From Cichorium intybus (lineage: Eukaryota; Streptophyta; Magnoliopsida; Asterales; Asteraceae), in the NCBI GenBank assembly GCA_023525715.1, contig CM042010.1, positions 88,044,884 to 88,108,883 on the forward strand: 64,000 nt of DNA, given 5' to 3'. A program made the position numbers and the translations under genes. A model generated the notes under the pieces. The model was not told the origin of the DNA. It saw only the letters and a program-made list of their open reading frames with translations, and searched no databases. Positions 48,191 to 61,170 of this stretch are shown here, piece after piece; positions within the stretch are counted from its first letter, which is position 1, and each line of letters starts with the position of its first letter.

Positions 48191-50718
48191 TACTAATCCT
48201 CAGCACCCGAATAACCATTACATCCTCCGATACAGAAATCATCTGCCCCAAAAACCAGTCTGACCAATCAGCCCGCTGTAACCGTATCTCGTACTCGTAG
48301 GAACACGGCGTAGTATCGCTACAATGAAGGACCTGACACTCCCGACCAGCACGAAGTACTCACAGGAACACTGCATAGTACCACCTCAACAGAGCATAGT
48401 ACACCCCACCCAGTCAACACCCTTATCTCTCACCAAGGCACGATACGACACAATCTCGAACAGGGCACAGTACTGCGATACCCATTCGAGATACCAATCC
48501 TTCAAGTTATAGAAACCTCCCTCGGTCACTATACCACTAAGTCCTACTCGTTACTAACCAACGCTTTTCCTCGTTCCTACACTCCCTTATATTTTCTGAA
48601 TAACATGAGCCTTGTCATGACTTGATGTTGTCGTTGCTTAATATGTTGCTTCACTGCTGACCATTCCGCATGATACACAATCTCACCAAATGTTTCCCCA
48701 ATACCTCGTTTCGATGCCTTCCTAACTTCCGCCCAACGTTTCCTGCCTTGGAAGGCTTCTCGCCTCGCGATCCTTTCCTTCCTTTGAAACTATTAACTAG
48801 TGCTCCTTAGTCATGTTGTCATATATGATAGACTCCTTATTTTGAAGACTCCTGACCCACATGTATCAGTCTTATTGCAGCCTGAAGCAGATTCCCGGTC
48901 TCTGGTTAGTTCCTCTGTGCCAATCTTTCTAAGTGTCGGTCATTGCAAGCAAAACCTTGTATCTCTAGTTGCCATAGTTTTCGCATTCTTGTGGTCGAAC
49001 CAACAGGTCGCGTCGTCTCCTCAATCTAGCGTCTCACCTTCCATGTTCTGCCCTTTTTATACCAAAACTCGAATCTTTCGCTCCCACTGCTGGCAAGGTC
49101 TTCAATCGAAACGGAAAGACAATCGTCCAACGTTCTCCATGCCTTTATGCGGTTCTCGCGGTGGTATAGCGGGGTTCTCGCGGTGGTATCGCACTAAGTA
49201 GCGGCGCAAATAGCGAAACCGCGATAATTAACCGCTAAACTGAACCGCTATTATAAAAAGGAACGTGAACCGCGATACCGGCGCGATACCAGTGCTACAC
49301 CGGCATGATTAACTGCCCATCCTTTACCCCAAGGTAAAAGATACTCGATGCATCAATAACCATTTACCAGCTCTAGTATGAGATGTCACTCCCATCTTCC
49401 TCCTCAAAGCTACCAAAACTTTCCGTCTTCGAAGGCCTTCATCCCTCTCGAGCGAGCTCCATGCCTCGCCAGGTCGCGGACTGATAATGTCACACTAGGA
49501 ACCCTTCTTCTCCTTTCGCTTTAGTGCCTCTACTTGTTGTAATCTGTTCAAGAAGTCATCTTCTGTGGGTCTTTATCTCATACGTCAGACACTGCACGCA
49601 GTCTCCGCCGTGCATTGTATGCAGTCTCCAATTAATCTATTTCCGTTGCAGGAACTCCATAGTCCAACAGCCCCAGCAGCTGGATAGACACTTCCCGCTC
49701 CTCGGTGACATAAGGCGACATGACGCCTTAATTAACAAGTCAGCACTTAAGTCAACCCGGATCCTCAACCATCTCCGTAAACGAATACTCGGTAATCCTC
49801 TGGAACCTATCTACAGATTCCCAAGCCACGGTTTCTAACCAACTGCCAATTCCTTCTCCCTCTGTCATCATAACCCAAGCCAACCCAAGTCAGATGCTTC
49901 AGAATTCGTAATGCAGGTACTTCGGTGCTCCAGCAGCTGAGCTATACTTGCATTACGCTTCATTTATTCTCTTAGAGTAGCAATTCTCCCCTACTTGGAG
50001 TCTGCACCAATACCTAATGCTAATAGCGATCGATCAGCGCCTCGAACCTTTGCAACCAATCTAATCCTCATACCATGCCGATTTAGTTCATTAGAAAGGA
50101 ATAAGGTCTATCGTGATTCACATTCATAGACCTTCAAAACATCGCTATGCAAAAGCCAGACGCATCGTCTAGCAACCCGGATGCAGCGCCTAACCCATTG
50201 CTGTCAGTCATAGCCCTCGTTGATACCTGAGCGACTATTAAATTTGGCACCTTACGTTCCATCCTGATCCATCTCGATCGATAACATCCAAACCAACTCC
50301 TGATCCATTCTTCTTGCTCTAACATCACCACCATGAAGACATGTACGTTCTTCTCGCCACTAATCCATAATACGACTCATACCTGATTCTCTACTCTACC
50401 CGGTTCCTTAGAATTTTGGGTAACTCTTCCTGACTCAGGTATGAATCCTTTGCTTTCGGTAGTATGGGTCTTGTACTACCTTCCACAATTATTCATACTT
50501 GTTCCAGAATGTGTCCCCCTATCCTCTAAGTCGCTACTCACTCGTCTATTAGACATTTGTATTCATACGTTCCCACACCAAAGTGCCTAACACTTATCCT
50601 AGGCTACCTTCGATCTCACACCCCACCCGTGCCTAAAAGAACTTCTGCTAACATCGTCGGGTCGTCTCACGGACACGCAGTCGAGAATGAGATAGATGTT
50701 TAAATAAATGATCTTACC
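48190..50718 (-). other. Non-coding internal region of the long-LTR remains
   Basis: Rich in TAGTAC/GTACT words like the LARD interior (for example GAAGTACTCACAGGAACAC and CGTAGTATCG at 48290-48420), without a protein frame; the 133-codon frame at 48800-49201 has no recognisable domain. A GC-rich patch with repeated GGTTCTCGCGGTGGTAT and GAACCGCGATACC words lies at 49150-49310 and may be a small inserted element. Confidence 0.4.
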
Positions 50719-51878
50719 CAGGGCCGGTCCATTAGTTTTTCGTGCCCTGGGCGAAATAAGCTAATGATGCCCTATAAATCATACATATATAATATAATAT
50801 AAATTTATAAAACAAAAATGCATATATTTTTTATTTAACAAAATTCATATTATTACAACTAAACTTTTGCATGCATTGTTTTCTTTTCTAAAAAAGAATT
50901 TATTTAAAGAACCTTGAAACCAAATAACAATTTCTTGTTCTCTAGTTTACGTTTCTATTTTCAGCACCCGATGGTTGTGATCGAGGAAACATATTGAATC
51001 AAACCAATGAACAATCAAATAATCAAGCTCGCTTAAAACACAATTGCTAGTGACTAAGCAAAGAACTAAAAGAACACATATTGTGAAAAAAGAATAGAAA
51101 GATACAACCTTATAAGTAGCTTGAAATTTGATAGTTTGATTGATTGATTCTTTTAAGAATTGAGTCCAATCAATGAATCATGAATTGAACCTCACAATAA
51201 CACAATCGATCAATTAGTCAATATGAAGTGAAGCCTGAACTTTGATCTAAATCTGTAGACGTCAATCTATGAATCATGAATTGAACCTCACAATAACACA
51301 ATCGATCAACAATCAAACCGTATAGAGTCTACTTTCACTTATGAATCGGGTTTTAGAAATACTGTTACTAGGAAACTGGAGAGTAAAACTGTAAAATGAT
51401 ATTTATAAGCTAGAACTTACACAATCACGATTCTGATTTATGATATATGTCAATGGAGAATGATGAACTTCTGAACCAAATTTTTCTGCCCGTTGAATTT
51501 TTTTCCGTTGAGAATTCTTTGGAAATCCAAATTGATCGACATTGATTTCTCTCATATTTCATCTTTGCGTAATCTCGTATTCAATCTATATCTATCTCTC
51601 ACTCTCGTAATCGGTAATCAGATTCCAAAAACTGATTTCAGTTTGTCGAAATTGGCAGATAATCATGGGCGATCAGCGCCAAGTGAAAAAATTTAAAACT
51701 CCCTGCCCTGATTTTCATCCCCGCCTCAACCAAATCCCATCCAAGTGACAAATAGATTGGGCTATTTTTTAAATGGGTTACTATACTAAATATTAATATT
51801 GGACAGAAACCTGATGCCCCTAGCCCACTTGATACCCTGGGTCATCGCCCAGGCCGCTCAGGCCTTGGGCCGGGCCTG
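50719..51878. mobile_element. hAT-type non-autonomous DNA transposon 1 (1160 bp)
   Basis: Starts CAGGGCCGGTCC and ends GGGCCGGGCCTG, flanked by a perfect 8-bp duplication ATCTTACC (50711-50718 and 51879-51886). TIRs of CAGGGCCG type and 8-bp duplications identify hAT. Subterminal GTGCCCTGGGCGAAA and TGCCCTATAAA words are shared with element 2. No transposase frame. It contains an internal tandem duplication of about 60 bp (GAATCATGAATTGAACCTCACAATAACACAATCGATCAA at 51175-51213 and 51270-51308). Confidence 0.9.
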
Positions 51879-51886
51879 ATCTTACC

Positions 51887-52328
51887 CTAAAGTCACAACC
51901 AAACAAGGAACAGCCGATAAGACCAAACCAAGAATTCTTAGGCTATCTTATCGTAATTGTATATAACCTAATAGCATTCACTAAGCACCCTAACAATGTT
52001 AGCATAGATTCTAAAGCAGCACATATTAACATATTAACATGCAGTAAGGAATTCTAATCCAAGCGGTTCTAGCATACATTTCCTGACTAGGTTCTATGCC
52101 TACTTTCTAGCATAACACATATCATCACGTAGCACAAACTTTGCATGGGTAATTAGGAATCACAAAACATACTTGAGCTTGGTTGACGGTTCGCATCGCA
52201 TCTCCTTTTTATCAAATTAACTTTTTCAAAAATCATTTTCATAATGAAAAACTCTCAGCCCTAAGTTTGAGTTTGGATTCCCAATACAGTTCATCCAAAA
52301 CCCTCAAACTAAGGCTATGATACCAACT
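51887..52328 (-). other. Leader side of the long-LTR remains, with primer site
   Basis: Non-coding. It ends in the complement of TGGTATCATAGC (52314-52325), one base different from the initiator-Met site, 3 bp from the LTR at 52329. Confidence 0.6.
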
Positions 52329-52625
52329 TGTAACACCCCAATTTCCAACCAAAAATTTTCTTGAAAATATAAGTAAAAACACAAATAATCTTATTAGAAT
52401 GTTAAGAGGTGTTCATCAAAACATATTATCAGAGTATATCCGTCCGGTATTTATAAAAATCTCATTTAATAAAATAACTACAAATCATAAATATGCGATG
52501 CACCGCCGTCACGCCGAGCTCGCTCCTTTATCAACTGTAGTACCTGAAAATGTTTTAAAATCAATGAGTAAGCACAAAGCTTAGTGAGTTCAACAAATTA
52601 TAGCAACAAAACTTAAACAGAATGT
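52329..52625 (-). repeat. Start of the TGTAACACCCC LTR, truncated by copia Y
   Basis: About 297 bp before the sequence changes to copia Y LTR-like material. It has the passage AGTACCTGAAAATGTTTTAAAA...AAAGCTTAGTGAGT, which parallels the LARD LTR passage ATACCTGCAAAAC...AAAGCTTAGTGAGT (about 9967-10019). Confidence 0.6.
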
Positions 52626-53197
52626 ACCTCAATGGATCTCCTTATCTTTGATTTATGGTTGACAGTACTTTACATTGGATGATCAGGATCTAAAGTAGAA
52701 TCCCACTAATGATTCACACCTAGGATCTACAGAAAACCAGACAAACAGAACTTCCAATTGGGAAGGAGGCAAAAAACTCTAAACCCTAAAGAGGGATAGA
52801 GATTTTGTAGAAAGGGGAGGGAGGAGTGCAGTTGGTGGCTCCAGGTATCGAATGGGATGCCTTGAGGTTTACCCCAAGACCTCTATTTATACCGGAGGGC
52901 TCCCAGGGTTTCAAACTTTAGGAGCATTTTTGAGGACGCACACCCTAGACTTGTTTCTATTAACTAACTTGTTAACTAATTAAAATCTAGTCCCGTTAAT
53001 TGATTCCAAATTAATTCTAAATTAATTTGCTGATCTAGTCTCTAATTAATTTATTTCTCAATAAATTAATAAACTAATAATCCTTTCATATTTTCTGAGT
53101 CCATTTGTTTTTCTGGGTCATGAGGGCAACCCAAAAGGACTCTGCTATTATTAGAAATATTACCATCCGTTGACGACCTTGGACACTCTTTCCAATA

Positions 53198-56100
53198 GTC
53201 TCCCACTTGGACAGGTTGTCAATGTTACTGTGGTCTCTATATTATCTAATAATTGGCAGAGAGTTTGTCATCCATTGCAACTGCCGAACTCTGATCAAAT
53301 AAAAGAGACGACCCTTAGATAAGTGATCAGTTATTTCTCCGTTCTACAAGATATCGTATGAACCTGTGCATCGATAAGGTCAAGCCCAAAAGTTCAAAAT
53401 GCAGTTTCTCAATAGAGACTTATGATGACTCTGTCGAACTACTAATTAAACATATCAATCTGGTCATGGTTTGGCCAAACACTTAATGTCAGCATCAAAT
53501 CATCAAGAGGCCCAAGATATAGCTTCTCCTTATTAGGGCAGAAGACACAGATAATGTCTAACTACATATTCCCTATCTATTTCATCATGTCATACATGGA
53601 CATACCCTTTATAACTACCGGTTACAAATAGCATTTGAGTAGACCAATGCCCAACAGAATCATAGCGCAGATCCTTATGCATCTCGATTTGAAGAATAAA
53701 AGATCTTACCATCCTATATTACTTGTGACTTAATCCATGAAGTAATCTATAGGTGCGGGTTGTTCCAATACTTGAATCTCTATCAAGCATTCATGAGTGT
53801 TAGTCGCAATCTCCATCTATGTCTAATCACTATAGACAAAATACTAATACTCCATGACAGTCTTAAATCACTACTTGCTTCCAAGAGTACGATCGACTAT
53901 GGAAGTTTAAGTAAATTGATACTAGGGAAGCGGATTCTAAACATCCTAATATGAAACATAGTAATAATTAATGAAAATGGTAGCCCAGCTCTTTATTAAA
54001 TCTCCATTAATAAAACACCAAGTCAGATACAATTAACTACTGTTATATGTTTCAGTTTCAAACTATTAACTAACCATTTAAGTCTTATTGCTCATAAACT
54101 TAATGATATGGACCCTAGTATGACCTTAATGCTCAGTCCGCGTCAATGACTTCGTGAAACGATCAACCGGCTACTCCTCCGATGATGCACTATTCACTAT
54201 GATATCATAACTCGGTTTATAAACACAACAGCAATCCCTAAGTATATGCTCTGACATCTCATGGTCCTTGGGTTCCTTAGTCATGGCGACAACACCAATA
54301 AAATTTCCAACCAAATCCTTCAATCATATAGTCTCCTTTTACAACATCACTATTGCATTAATTTCAACTTTGAACCTTTCCAAGTAATCACTCCTCTAAA
54401 AGGAACACTTATCCTGAGCAAGAGTCATCTTTGACATCACTATGACAGTTACTCTTTTCTTTTTCCTTTCTTTTCCTCCATAAACCAAGACCACATTTCT
54501 TGTTCTCATTAGACGCTTTAAGAATTCCCTTCACTGCAGTCCAATGACTTCCGCCATGGTTGTCCTGAAATCGGCTCACTATGCTCCAAGCATACGGGAT
54601 ATCAGGTCAAGTACATGTGATGGCATACATGATCGATCCTATAACAGAATCATATGGGACTCGACTCATTATTTCCAGCTCTTCTCCAGTATTGGAATAT
54701 TGATTCCTAATCAATTTTATGCCATGTGTTGAAAACCTTTCTTCAGTTATGCATTTAGAATCTCTTCAAGATCATACTCAAAATGTACTTTGGCTAAGTC
54801 TTTTTCAGACGTTTTTTATTTATCTCTATAGATTCTTATTCCATGTATATGAATTGTATCTCCTCGATCGCGAAACGTTTCCCAAGCCAAGTCGTTATCC
54901 TTTTAGGCAGTTAAAAATCGTTTCTATAAGCAGTATGTTATCACATACATTATCAGGTATACTACAATAATACTCCCACTAGCTTTGATATAAATACGGA
55001 CTCATCTATGCTTCTTGAAAATCCGAACTATATGGCATTTTTATGACCACAAAGATTCCAACTGCGAAGTGCTTGTTTGATTTCACATATGAATCTTTCA
55101 AGCTTTATAAAATCTTGAAAATCTTGTTTGATGTTTTTGATGTTTTTGAAAGTATTGAAAGTATACTACAATAATACTCCCACTAGCTTTGATATAAATA
55201 CGGACTCATCTATGCTTCTTGAAAATCTGAACTATTTGGCATTTTTATGACCACAAAGATTCCAACTGCAAAGTGCTTGTTTGATTTCACATATGAATCT
55301 TTCAAGCTTTATAAAATCTATTTGGATATTTAGCATGTTCAAAACCCTATGGTTGTGTCATACACAACCCCTTTGTTTTCCATTTAAGGAAAGCGGTCTC
55401 AACAATCCATTTTGCCATGTCTCACAAAGTGTAGATGTGGCAAACAATTTCCTAATAGACTCTTTCTTAGCTGCTAATGAGAGTGCTTCTCTTAGAATCA
55501 ATTTCTTGAGTCTGAGTATTGCCCTACTCAACCAGTCTTGCTTTGAATGTGTGTACATTTATATCCATGTTGTTCTTCTTTTGAAGATCCAATTACTCCC
55601 ACTGGTTTTCAGGTAGGTGTAAGATCAATCAAATTGAAACATGGACTGAATGTCGTGTTTCTATATCCTCTATCATTTAGCAGCAACTGGGCTCACCAAT
55701 GCTTCCATGTAGTTGGGTAACATATCCTCACTAACTTAGTATTTTACCATTAATCAATGTGTTATTCTTAGTAATATGAGACCATAATACTCATGAGAGT
55801 GACTGTGAACCTCTAGTTTAAGTGCTAGTGTAAACTAAAGGTTCTTTTACCGGTTGATCTTTGAAGCTCTTCAAGATCAATCTTACTCCCACTGGCTTCT
55901 TTGGATATGAGTTCTTTCCCACTTAAGACTCTTCTATGAGACACAAACACTTTGTTCACGAGTGACTTGTAAAACAAGATCCTAAGGACTTGCGGGGTTT
56001 GCCAATGAAATGACACTTCTCTTATCTGGGTTCAAGCTTGTCATGAGCTTCGTGATAACCCCATATTTTCTATGTGCTAGTGAGGGACGAAGTTTAAGAT

Positions 56101-57110
56101 GCGGGTTTCTGTTTCTAGGGTATAACCCTTTGAAACCAATTGGAAGTGTACTTTGAGACATAATGGATCCAACCATGTCCAACATGCTTTATTTCTCTTA
56201 TTAGACACACTACTCTTCAGCGATGTTCTCACAGTTCCTAAGATGTTCGTAGAATATGATACTCAGATATTCTAGCCCAGTTGATTCTCTACTTTGTTTC
56301 GAAACTCTTTGAACACCTCAAACTTTATGTTTAATCGCATAAACACATCCATATTTAATAAAATAATTAGTAAACGTAACGAAGTATCATATCTTGTGGC
56401 GGATTTGAACGATCCACAAACACTTGTGTGGATCAGTTCCAACAAATCCTTTTACCTCTTTCACAGTTTCCTATGAATGGCGTTCTTGTCATCTTAAATG
56501 TAAGCAAGATTCGCATACATCATCTGACTCTAAGTTAAATGATTCCAAGTTCTGTCCACTTGGAGCTTGGTGATGCAATTCTTGTTTACATGGACAAGGT
56601 GACAGCACCACAAACATGATTTATCCTACACACTTTTTGATGAATCAACACTTAAGATTATATTATTACTACTACTAATACAAACAACACATTCACATAC
56701 GCCATTGTAAGGATAAAATTTTGAAATAAAACAACTATGCTTATAAGAGAAATTCACCTTTTTATTATCAAAGGAAAAGTACAAAATTATCCCTTAAACA
56801 ATACGTAATACGAAACAATGTTTTTTGTGAATTCTGGCGAGTAGCAAAATCTAATAATCTAATTAAACACCACTAATTCGCATGAGCTTGTAATCCCTGA
56901 TCCTTGTAACAGTAGCAACGCTTCTGTATCTCATGATTAGATCAAGCTCCTATGCTTCAGCTTCTTACTTTCACTTAGTCCCGGCATACAACGCAAATAT
57001 GAGTCAACGCATCTTGTATCAAGGATTAAAGAACGAGAAATTGATATATTATGGAGTTTAGATATTCATGAGGTATTAAACTCCTTGACCTTGATCTTCT
57101 TCAGATCCTT
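53198..57110 (-). pseudogene. Copia Y pol relic
   Basis: No long frame survives. RT can be glimpsed around 55330-55400 (GFE..KYPNK- and SIYGLKQ-like words in broken frames). A ~160-bp passage is duplicated at 54957-55130 and 55163-55320 (TACTACAATAATACTCCCAC...TCAAGCTTTATAAAATCT), as in the relic pol of X. Confidence 0.45.
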
Positions 57111-57770
57111 TAGGTATGTCGGGTAACTACGTTTCCAATGTCCCTTTAGCTGGTAGTAAAAACATATGGCCTCATTCAGATCACTGTGGGTGTTATGTCA
57201 GAAACAATTTTTCTCTTGAGGCCTTTGGTCAGACCATCCAACCTTAGCCCTTCCCTTTCCTTTGGGATGAGAAACTTTCTTTTTCATAGCCTCACCATGA
57301 TGAATGGACAAGATATGAATGTTGAAACTTGTGCAACAGGACTACTTCAAACTTGTCTCGATAATTTTTAGCATACCGTGTAGCTCTATCAAGGTCATGT
57401 CGAGGTGGTTCTTGTCATAGTTCATGAAAACCTGATGACATGAACCAGAAAGTGAGTCAAGCACCACATCCATGGCTAACTCCTTTGGAAAATAGACACC
57501 AAGATTATCCAATTTGTCCATGTACGATTTCATCTTATGAACATGCGTACACACACACGTTCCTTCTTTAGGTTTCGATGACCTAAAGGATTTATCGATC
57601 TTGAATTGTTCCCGCCTTGCTCGTTCTCCGACACTCTTGAAATAATTCTCGAATTCATAGGACATGTCAGCAAACGTCAGGCTATCAATCTCATTAGATT
57701 GGGATGTCAGTGGAGGAGGAGGAGGAATATGAGGAATATTTGTGTTTTGACATCTATAAGAAAAAGTTTT
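57111..57770 (-). pseudogene. Copia Y gag fragment with degraded zinc knuckle
   Basis: 57665-57342 (107 residues) reads VHKMKSYMDKLDNLGVYFPKELAMDVVLDSL...MTLIELHGMLK, the UBN2 gag core. Further down, near 57170-57100, a zinc knuckle CFYYQLKGHWKRSYP keeps C, H and spacing but has lost two Cys. The start codon region is near 57750 (after a break). Confidence 0.75.
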
Positions 57771-58269
57771 AGTTTAGTTTGAATTAATCCTTAAAAATAA
57801 TTACCCAATTATTATTTACTAAGGCTAGGATCCAAAATCGTCCGACTATGATGTGAAGAGGGATGCCGTAATCACACCATAATGGTCATTAAGGTAGACA
57901 AAAATCGTTGTCAATTTCATTCACTATGAAATTCCTAGATCTGTAAGATTTATTGACTAGTGTCAATGGCATGTTAATCTTGGTTGTGCTCATCTCAAAA
58001 CCCATGACAGGGGTGCAGTAGACCATGGATCAGATGATGAACTGATCATGCAGAACCCGCGTGATGCCCAAATCAAGTTATGCTTGAGAATTGCGAGTGT
58101 CACGTCATCCCCAACTATAACTTTATATGGCGTGCCAGTTAACTACATAGCTCCACTAGGAGTTTATAAAGACAATGTGCATTTGTAATGGGTAACACAA
58201 AATCTCACATTTTTATAATTAAAACGAGACTTTTGTTTTAATACTTTAAGTTAATACTTTTAACTTATA

Positions 58270-58789
58270 AAAATTGGCCTATCAAACCTGTCAGTTTAAA
58301 TGTCGAAGATGTTGAAGACTTGAGGAGATAAGGAACTTCATCAAGACTTGAGGTACTAACAAGAGTTGAGTTCTTATAAGAAGTTGAGGACCAAACTTGG
58401 AGAATCCAAGTTTGGGTAACTGAAACCTAGATGTGCATGCAATCCGAAAATCATCATAGAGTGTATGTAATACCGAAACTTATGATAGGACCGAAATTCT
58501 ACAATACTGAAAATGATGAATGTTGAAAGTCTTGAAGCAAACAGAAAATCATTTAGGCCTAGTTGCATGGATCCAAAAATGTTGTTTCAAGGATTAGAAA
58601 AGGTTGAACAAACTGAATATCTTTATTTTACACTTCTACAATATCATGGGCTTTGTAGTAAAGATAGAACGTATGTGAAGGTTTGCATTAATCTCATAAT
58701 CTCAATAATTCCCAAAATCGATTACAAGGCTTCTATATGCACTATACATATTTATACATGAATACCCTAAAGTATCTATCCTAATATAC
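58270..58789 (-). repeat. Copia W 3' LTR (approximate)
   Basis: Lies directly below the purine-tract complement. Minus strand begins TATATTAGGATAG (TG decayed). Contains TATAAATATG. The other end is uncertain, possibly TGTCAGTTTAAATG at about 58287. Confidence 0.45.
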
Positions 58790-60370
58790 CCCTGCAGTTC
58801 GAGTGTAGATGAACGAACGCTCAAACTGGATTTGACACAGTCAAACAAATGCTTCAGAAGGCCCTTTGTGAAAATGTCCGCATACTGAAACTCTGAGGGG
58901 ACATGGAGAACGCGAATATGAGCTAGGAAAACTTTCTCCTAAAAATGTATATCAATTTCAGGGCCGACCCAAGGGTTGGGCGATCTGGGCCACGGCCTAG
59001 GGCAGCAAAATTTATGGGGGCATCAAGTTTTGTTAATATGTTATGGTATTTATTTATTTGGCCCCAAAATCATTATGCAGTTAATAAATTTAGTCCAGCT
59101 ACGCCCGCCTAAATCACTAAACTCATGTAGACTGAGTTCCATAAGGCAGATGCAAACCACATACACTAATTTTGATCGACACTTTGAGCGGCAAAAGTAA
59201 AAGGCGGTAAGATGGAAATCCGACAATCGACAAGTGAGGTAGCATAGAAGATGAGGAGACGACTAATTTTAGCCAATAATCATGCCTCATACAAAGACAA
59301 TTGAAAGCTCCAAGAGGATGAATGTCAGATATGCAAAATCCTAGTCAATCGCCATAATCTATGTTCAATATGATAGTATAAATCACCCATGTATCTCTCA
59401 CTTTCTCACTGGATTTACATCCCCGTTTCTCTGTAACTATCTCTCAATCTCACTTTCTCACTGGATTTACATCTCCGTTTCTCTAGATTTACACTGAATG
59501 CTCACTGCTCAGACGTGGCTATGGTATCTTTAACTTTTATTAGACAAATTTCCACTAGCTCTTATTTTCACTCATATCTCCTCTCGTTGTAAAATTTCTG
59601 TTTGATTCTTGTGAGGGGTAGAATACATGGATAGAATTGCTAAAGGTTATTTATATGTTAATATGATTATGGTGAACGATTGCATTTACATGTATACTGA
59701 TGTTCATTTCTATGTATTTATTATACAAATTGGTTAGAATTTGAGCTTGGTTAATTTCAACATTTAAATGTTTATTTGTTTCACTATTTATGTATACATT
59801 AGTGTTAGTTTGGTCAGAATTTGAATATGGTTAAAGTTAAACATGTTATTAATATACTAATATGAATAGTTCAAGTACATCATTTGCAAATAAAAAATTG
59901 TGTTGCGCTTTTTTTATTGTTTGTCTTCTATATGCGTTTGATATAATGTATACAAGAATTACAGGGCATTACGATGTCTCTTCGCCCGGGGCATGAAAAC
60001 ACTACGGACCGGCCCTGATCAATTTCGACATGCTTGGTTCGCTGATGTTGGACCGGGTTATCCGATAAGTATACAACGGAGATATTGACACAATAGACTA
60101 TGGTAGCTTTACGAAGGGGAACGTGTAGCTCAAGTAAGAGGATACAAAGCCAACTAACTTCAGCCACAATGTTCGCAACAGTACGCTATTCAGCTTCGGC
60201 GCTAGATCAAGATACAATATTCTTTCTTTCGGAGGACCAGGAGATAATATTATCACCCACATAAACACAATAGCCGGCTGTGGAGTGTCTAGAGTCCAGG
60301 AAACCACCCCAGTCCGCATTGGAATAAGCCGTGAGCGATTCTTGCCATGTGGTTCGGATGCCATAGTCAA
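58790..60370 (-). pseudogene. Copia W RNase H, interrupted by hAT 2
   Basis: Broken frames give YSNADWGGFLDSRHSTAGY, SSAEAEYRTVANIV and RTKHVEID from 60370 to 60026. After the hAT element, IHF*EKVFLAHIRVLHVPSEFQYADIFTKGL follows at 58950-58800. The hAT target site lies exactly in the conserved KHVEID-IHF codons. Catalytic Asp and Glu are visible, but several stops and frame changes occur. Confidence 0.75.
58959..60017. mobile_element. hAT-type non-autonomous DNA transposon 2 (1059 bp)
   Basis: Starts CAGGGCCGACCC and ends GGACCGGCCCTG with a perfect 8-bp duplication ATCAATTT (58951-58958 and 60018-60025). Its right end, reverse-complemented, begins CAGGGCCGGTCCGTAG and matches the left end of element 1, so the two belong to one family in opposite orientation. 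No transposase frame. Interior AT-rich with a duplicated CTCACTTTCTCACTGGATTTACATC passage at 59398 and 59452. Confidence 0.92.
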
Positions 60371-60461
60371 GGGTTCCTTAAATGTAGCATAGAATACGCT
60401 TTAGGGAATTAATGTGAGGTTCGCGGGGGGCATGCATGAACATATACACTTATTGCTCTGC

Positions 60462-61170
60462 TTAGAAAATATCTGGCCGAGTGAATGTCAAATACTTGAG
60501 AGCACCTGCAAGGCTTCGATATAGAGAGCCATCGAACAAAGGTGTGCCACCGGTTGTGCTAAGCTTGGAAGATGTGTCGACCGGTGTGGATACATACATG
60601 CTTACATTTTGCCATGGACGCATGTTTTCAGATATCTTTGGCAAACTGAGATTGATCTAAGAATAAGCCAGACTTGTCACGGGTAACCGAAATCCCCAAA
60701 AAATGATGTAAGTATCCTAAATCGGTCATGGAAAACTCCTTTGATAACCTGGTAAGAATGGAGTCTGAGGCGGTTAAGATGATATCATATACATATAGCA
60801 ACAAATACGTTGTATGTTCCCCGCAACGATACACAAACAACGAGGTGTTACAAATACTACTCTTAAAGCCATGAGCCAGGAGAAAATTGGAGAACCGTGT
60901 GTACCATGCCCTCAGAGCCTGCTTGAGTCCATTCAATGAACATTTCAAGAGACACACATGATTAAGAAAAGTAGAGTCAATAAATCTTAATCTTGGAGGT
61001 TGATGCATAAAAATTGTTTCATTTAAATCACCGTGCAAAAATGCATTCTTTACGTCTAGTTGTTTAATGTGCCATGATCGGGAAACGACAAAAGACAAAA
61101 CAGTACGAACGGTAGCCGGTTTAAAAACCTGGCTAAATGTCTCGTAATAATCGTTAACAATAAGGCACAT
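60462..61170 (-). pseudogene. Copia W reverse transcriptase
   Basis: 61170-60628 (180 residues): YETFSQVFKPATVRTVLSFV, QLDVKNAFLHGDLNE with a catalytic Asp, PPRLRFIDS, LNGLKQALRAWYTRF, and LLYVYDIILTAS where the catalytic YVDD has become YVYD (second box Asp lost). 60644-60462 continues STPVDTSSKLS, YRSLAGALKYLTFTRPDI. The D-to-Y change would kill the enzyme even without the frameshift between the two pieces. Confidence 0.85.

Larger units (their letters stand above)
45650..52625 (-). mobile_element. Long-LTR (Tekay/Del-style) non-coding remains
   Basis: At 52329 an LTR begins TGTAACACCCC, preceded by the complement of a primer site (52314-52325) with one mismatch to initiator Met. The element therefore lies to the left on the minus strand. 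The interior 48190-52328 has no coding frame for gag or pol. The stretch 45650-48190 has LTR-like organisation (CCTGAGTACATAGCATTTTAAAA, GTACTCACCTCGG) similar to the LARD LTRs, but I could not fix its ends. Another degenerate large retrotransposon derivative is the best description. hAT element 1 lies inside. Confidence 0.5.
52626..58265 (-). mobile_element. Copia Y: decayed relative of copia X (minus strand)
   Basis: The LTR end (CCAATA at 53192-53197) is followed by GTCTCCCACTT, the complement of the same purine tract as in X (AAGTGGGAGAC). The leader at 57770-58260 matches the X leader in reverse complement. The LTR (about 52626-53197) shares GGGCAACCCAAAAGGAC with X and has a minus-strand TATA (about 52881-52894). 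Pol is a relic with duplications; gag is partly readable. The 5' LTR is missing at the junction with copia W. Confidence 0.75.

Noticed and set aside
48800..49201. 133-codon plus-strand frame with hydrophobic stretch
   Set aside because: No recognisable family and it overlaps the GC-rich inverted patch; length is within chance in this region.
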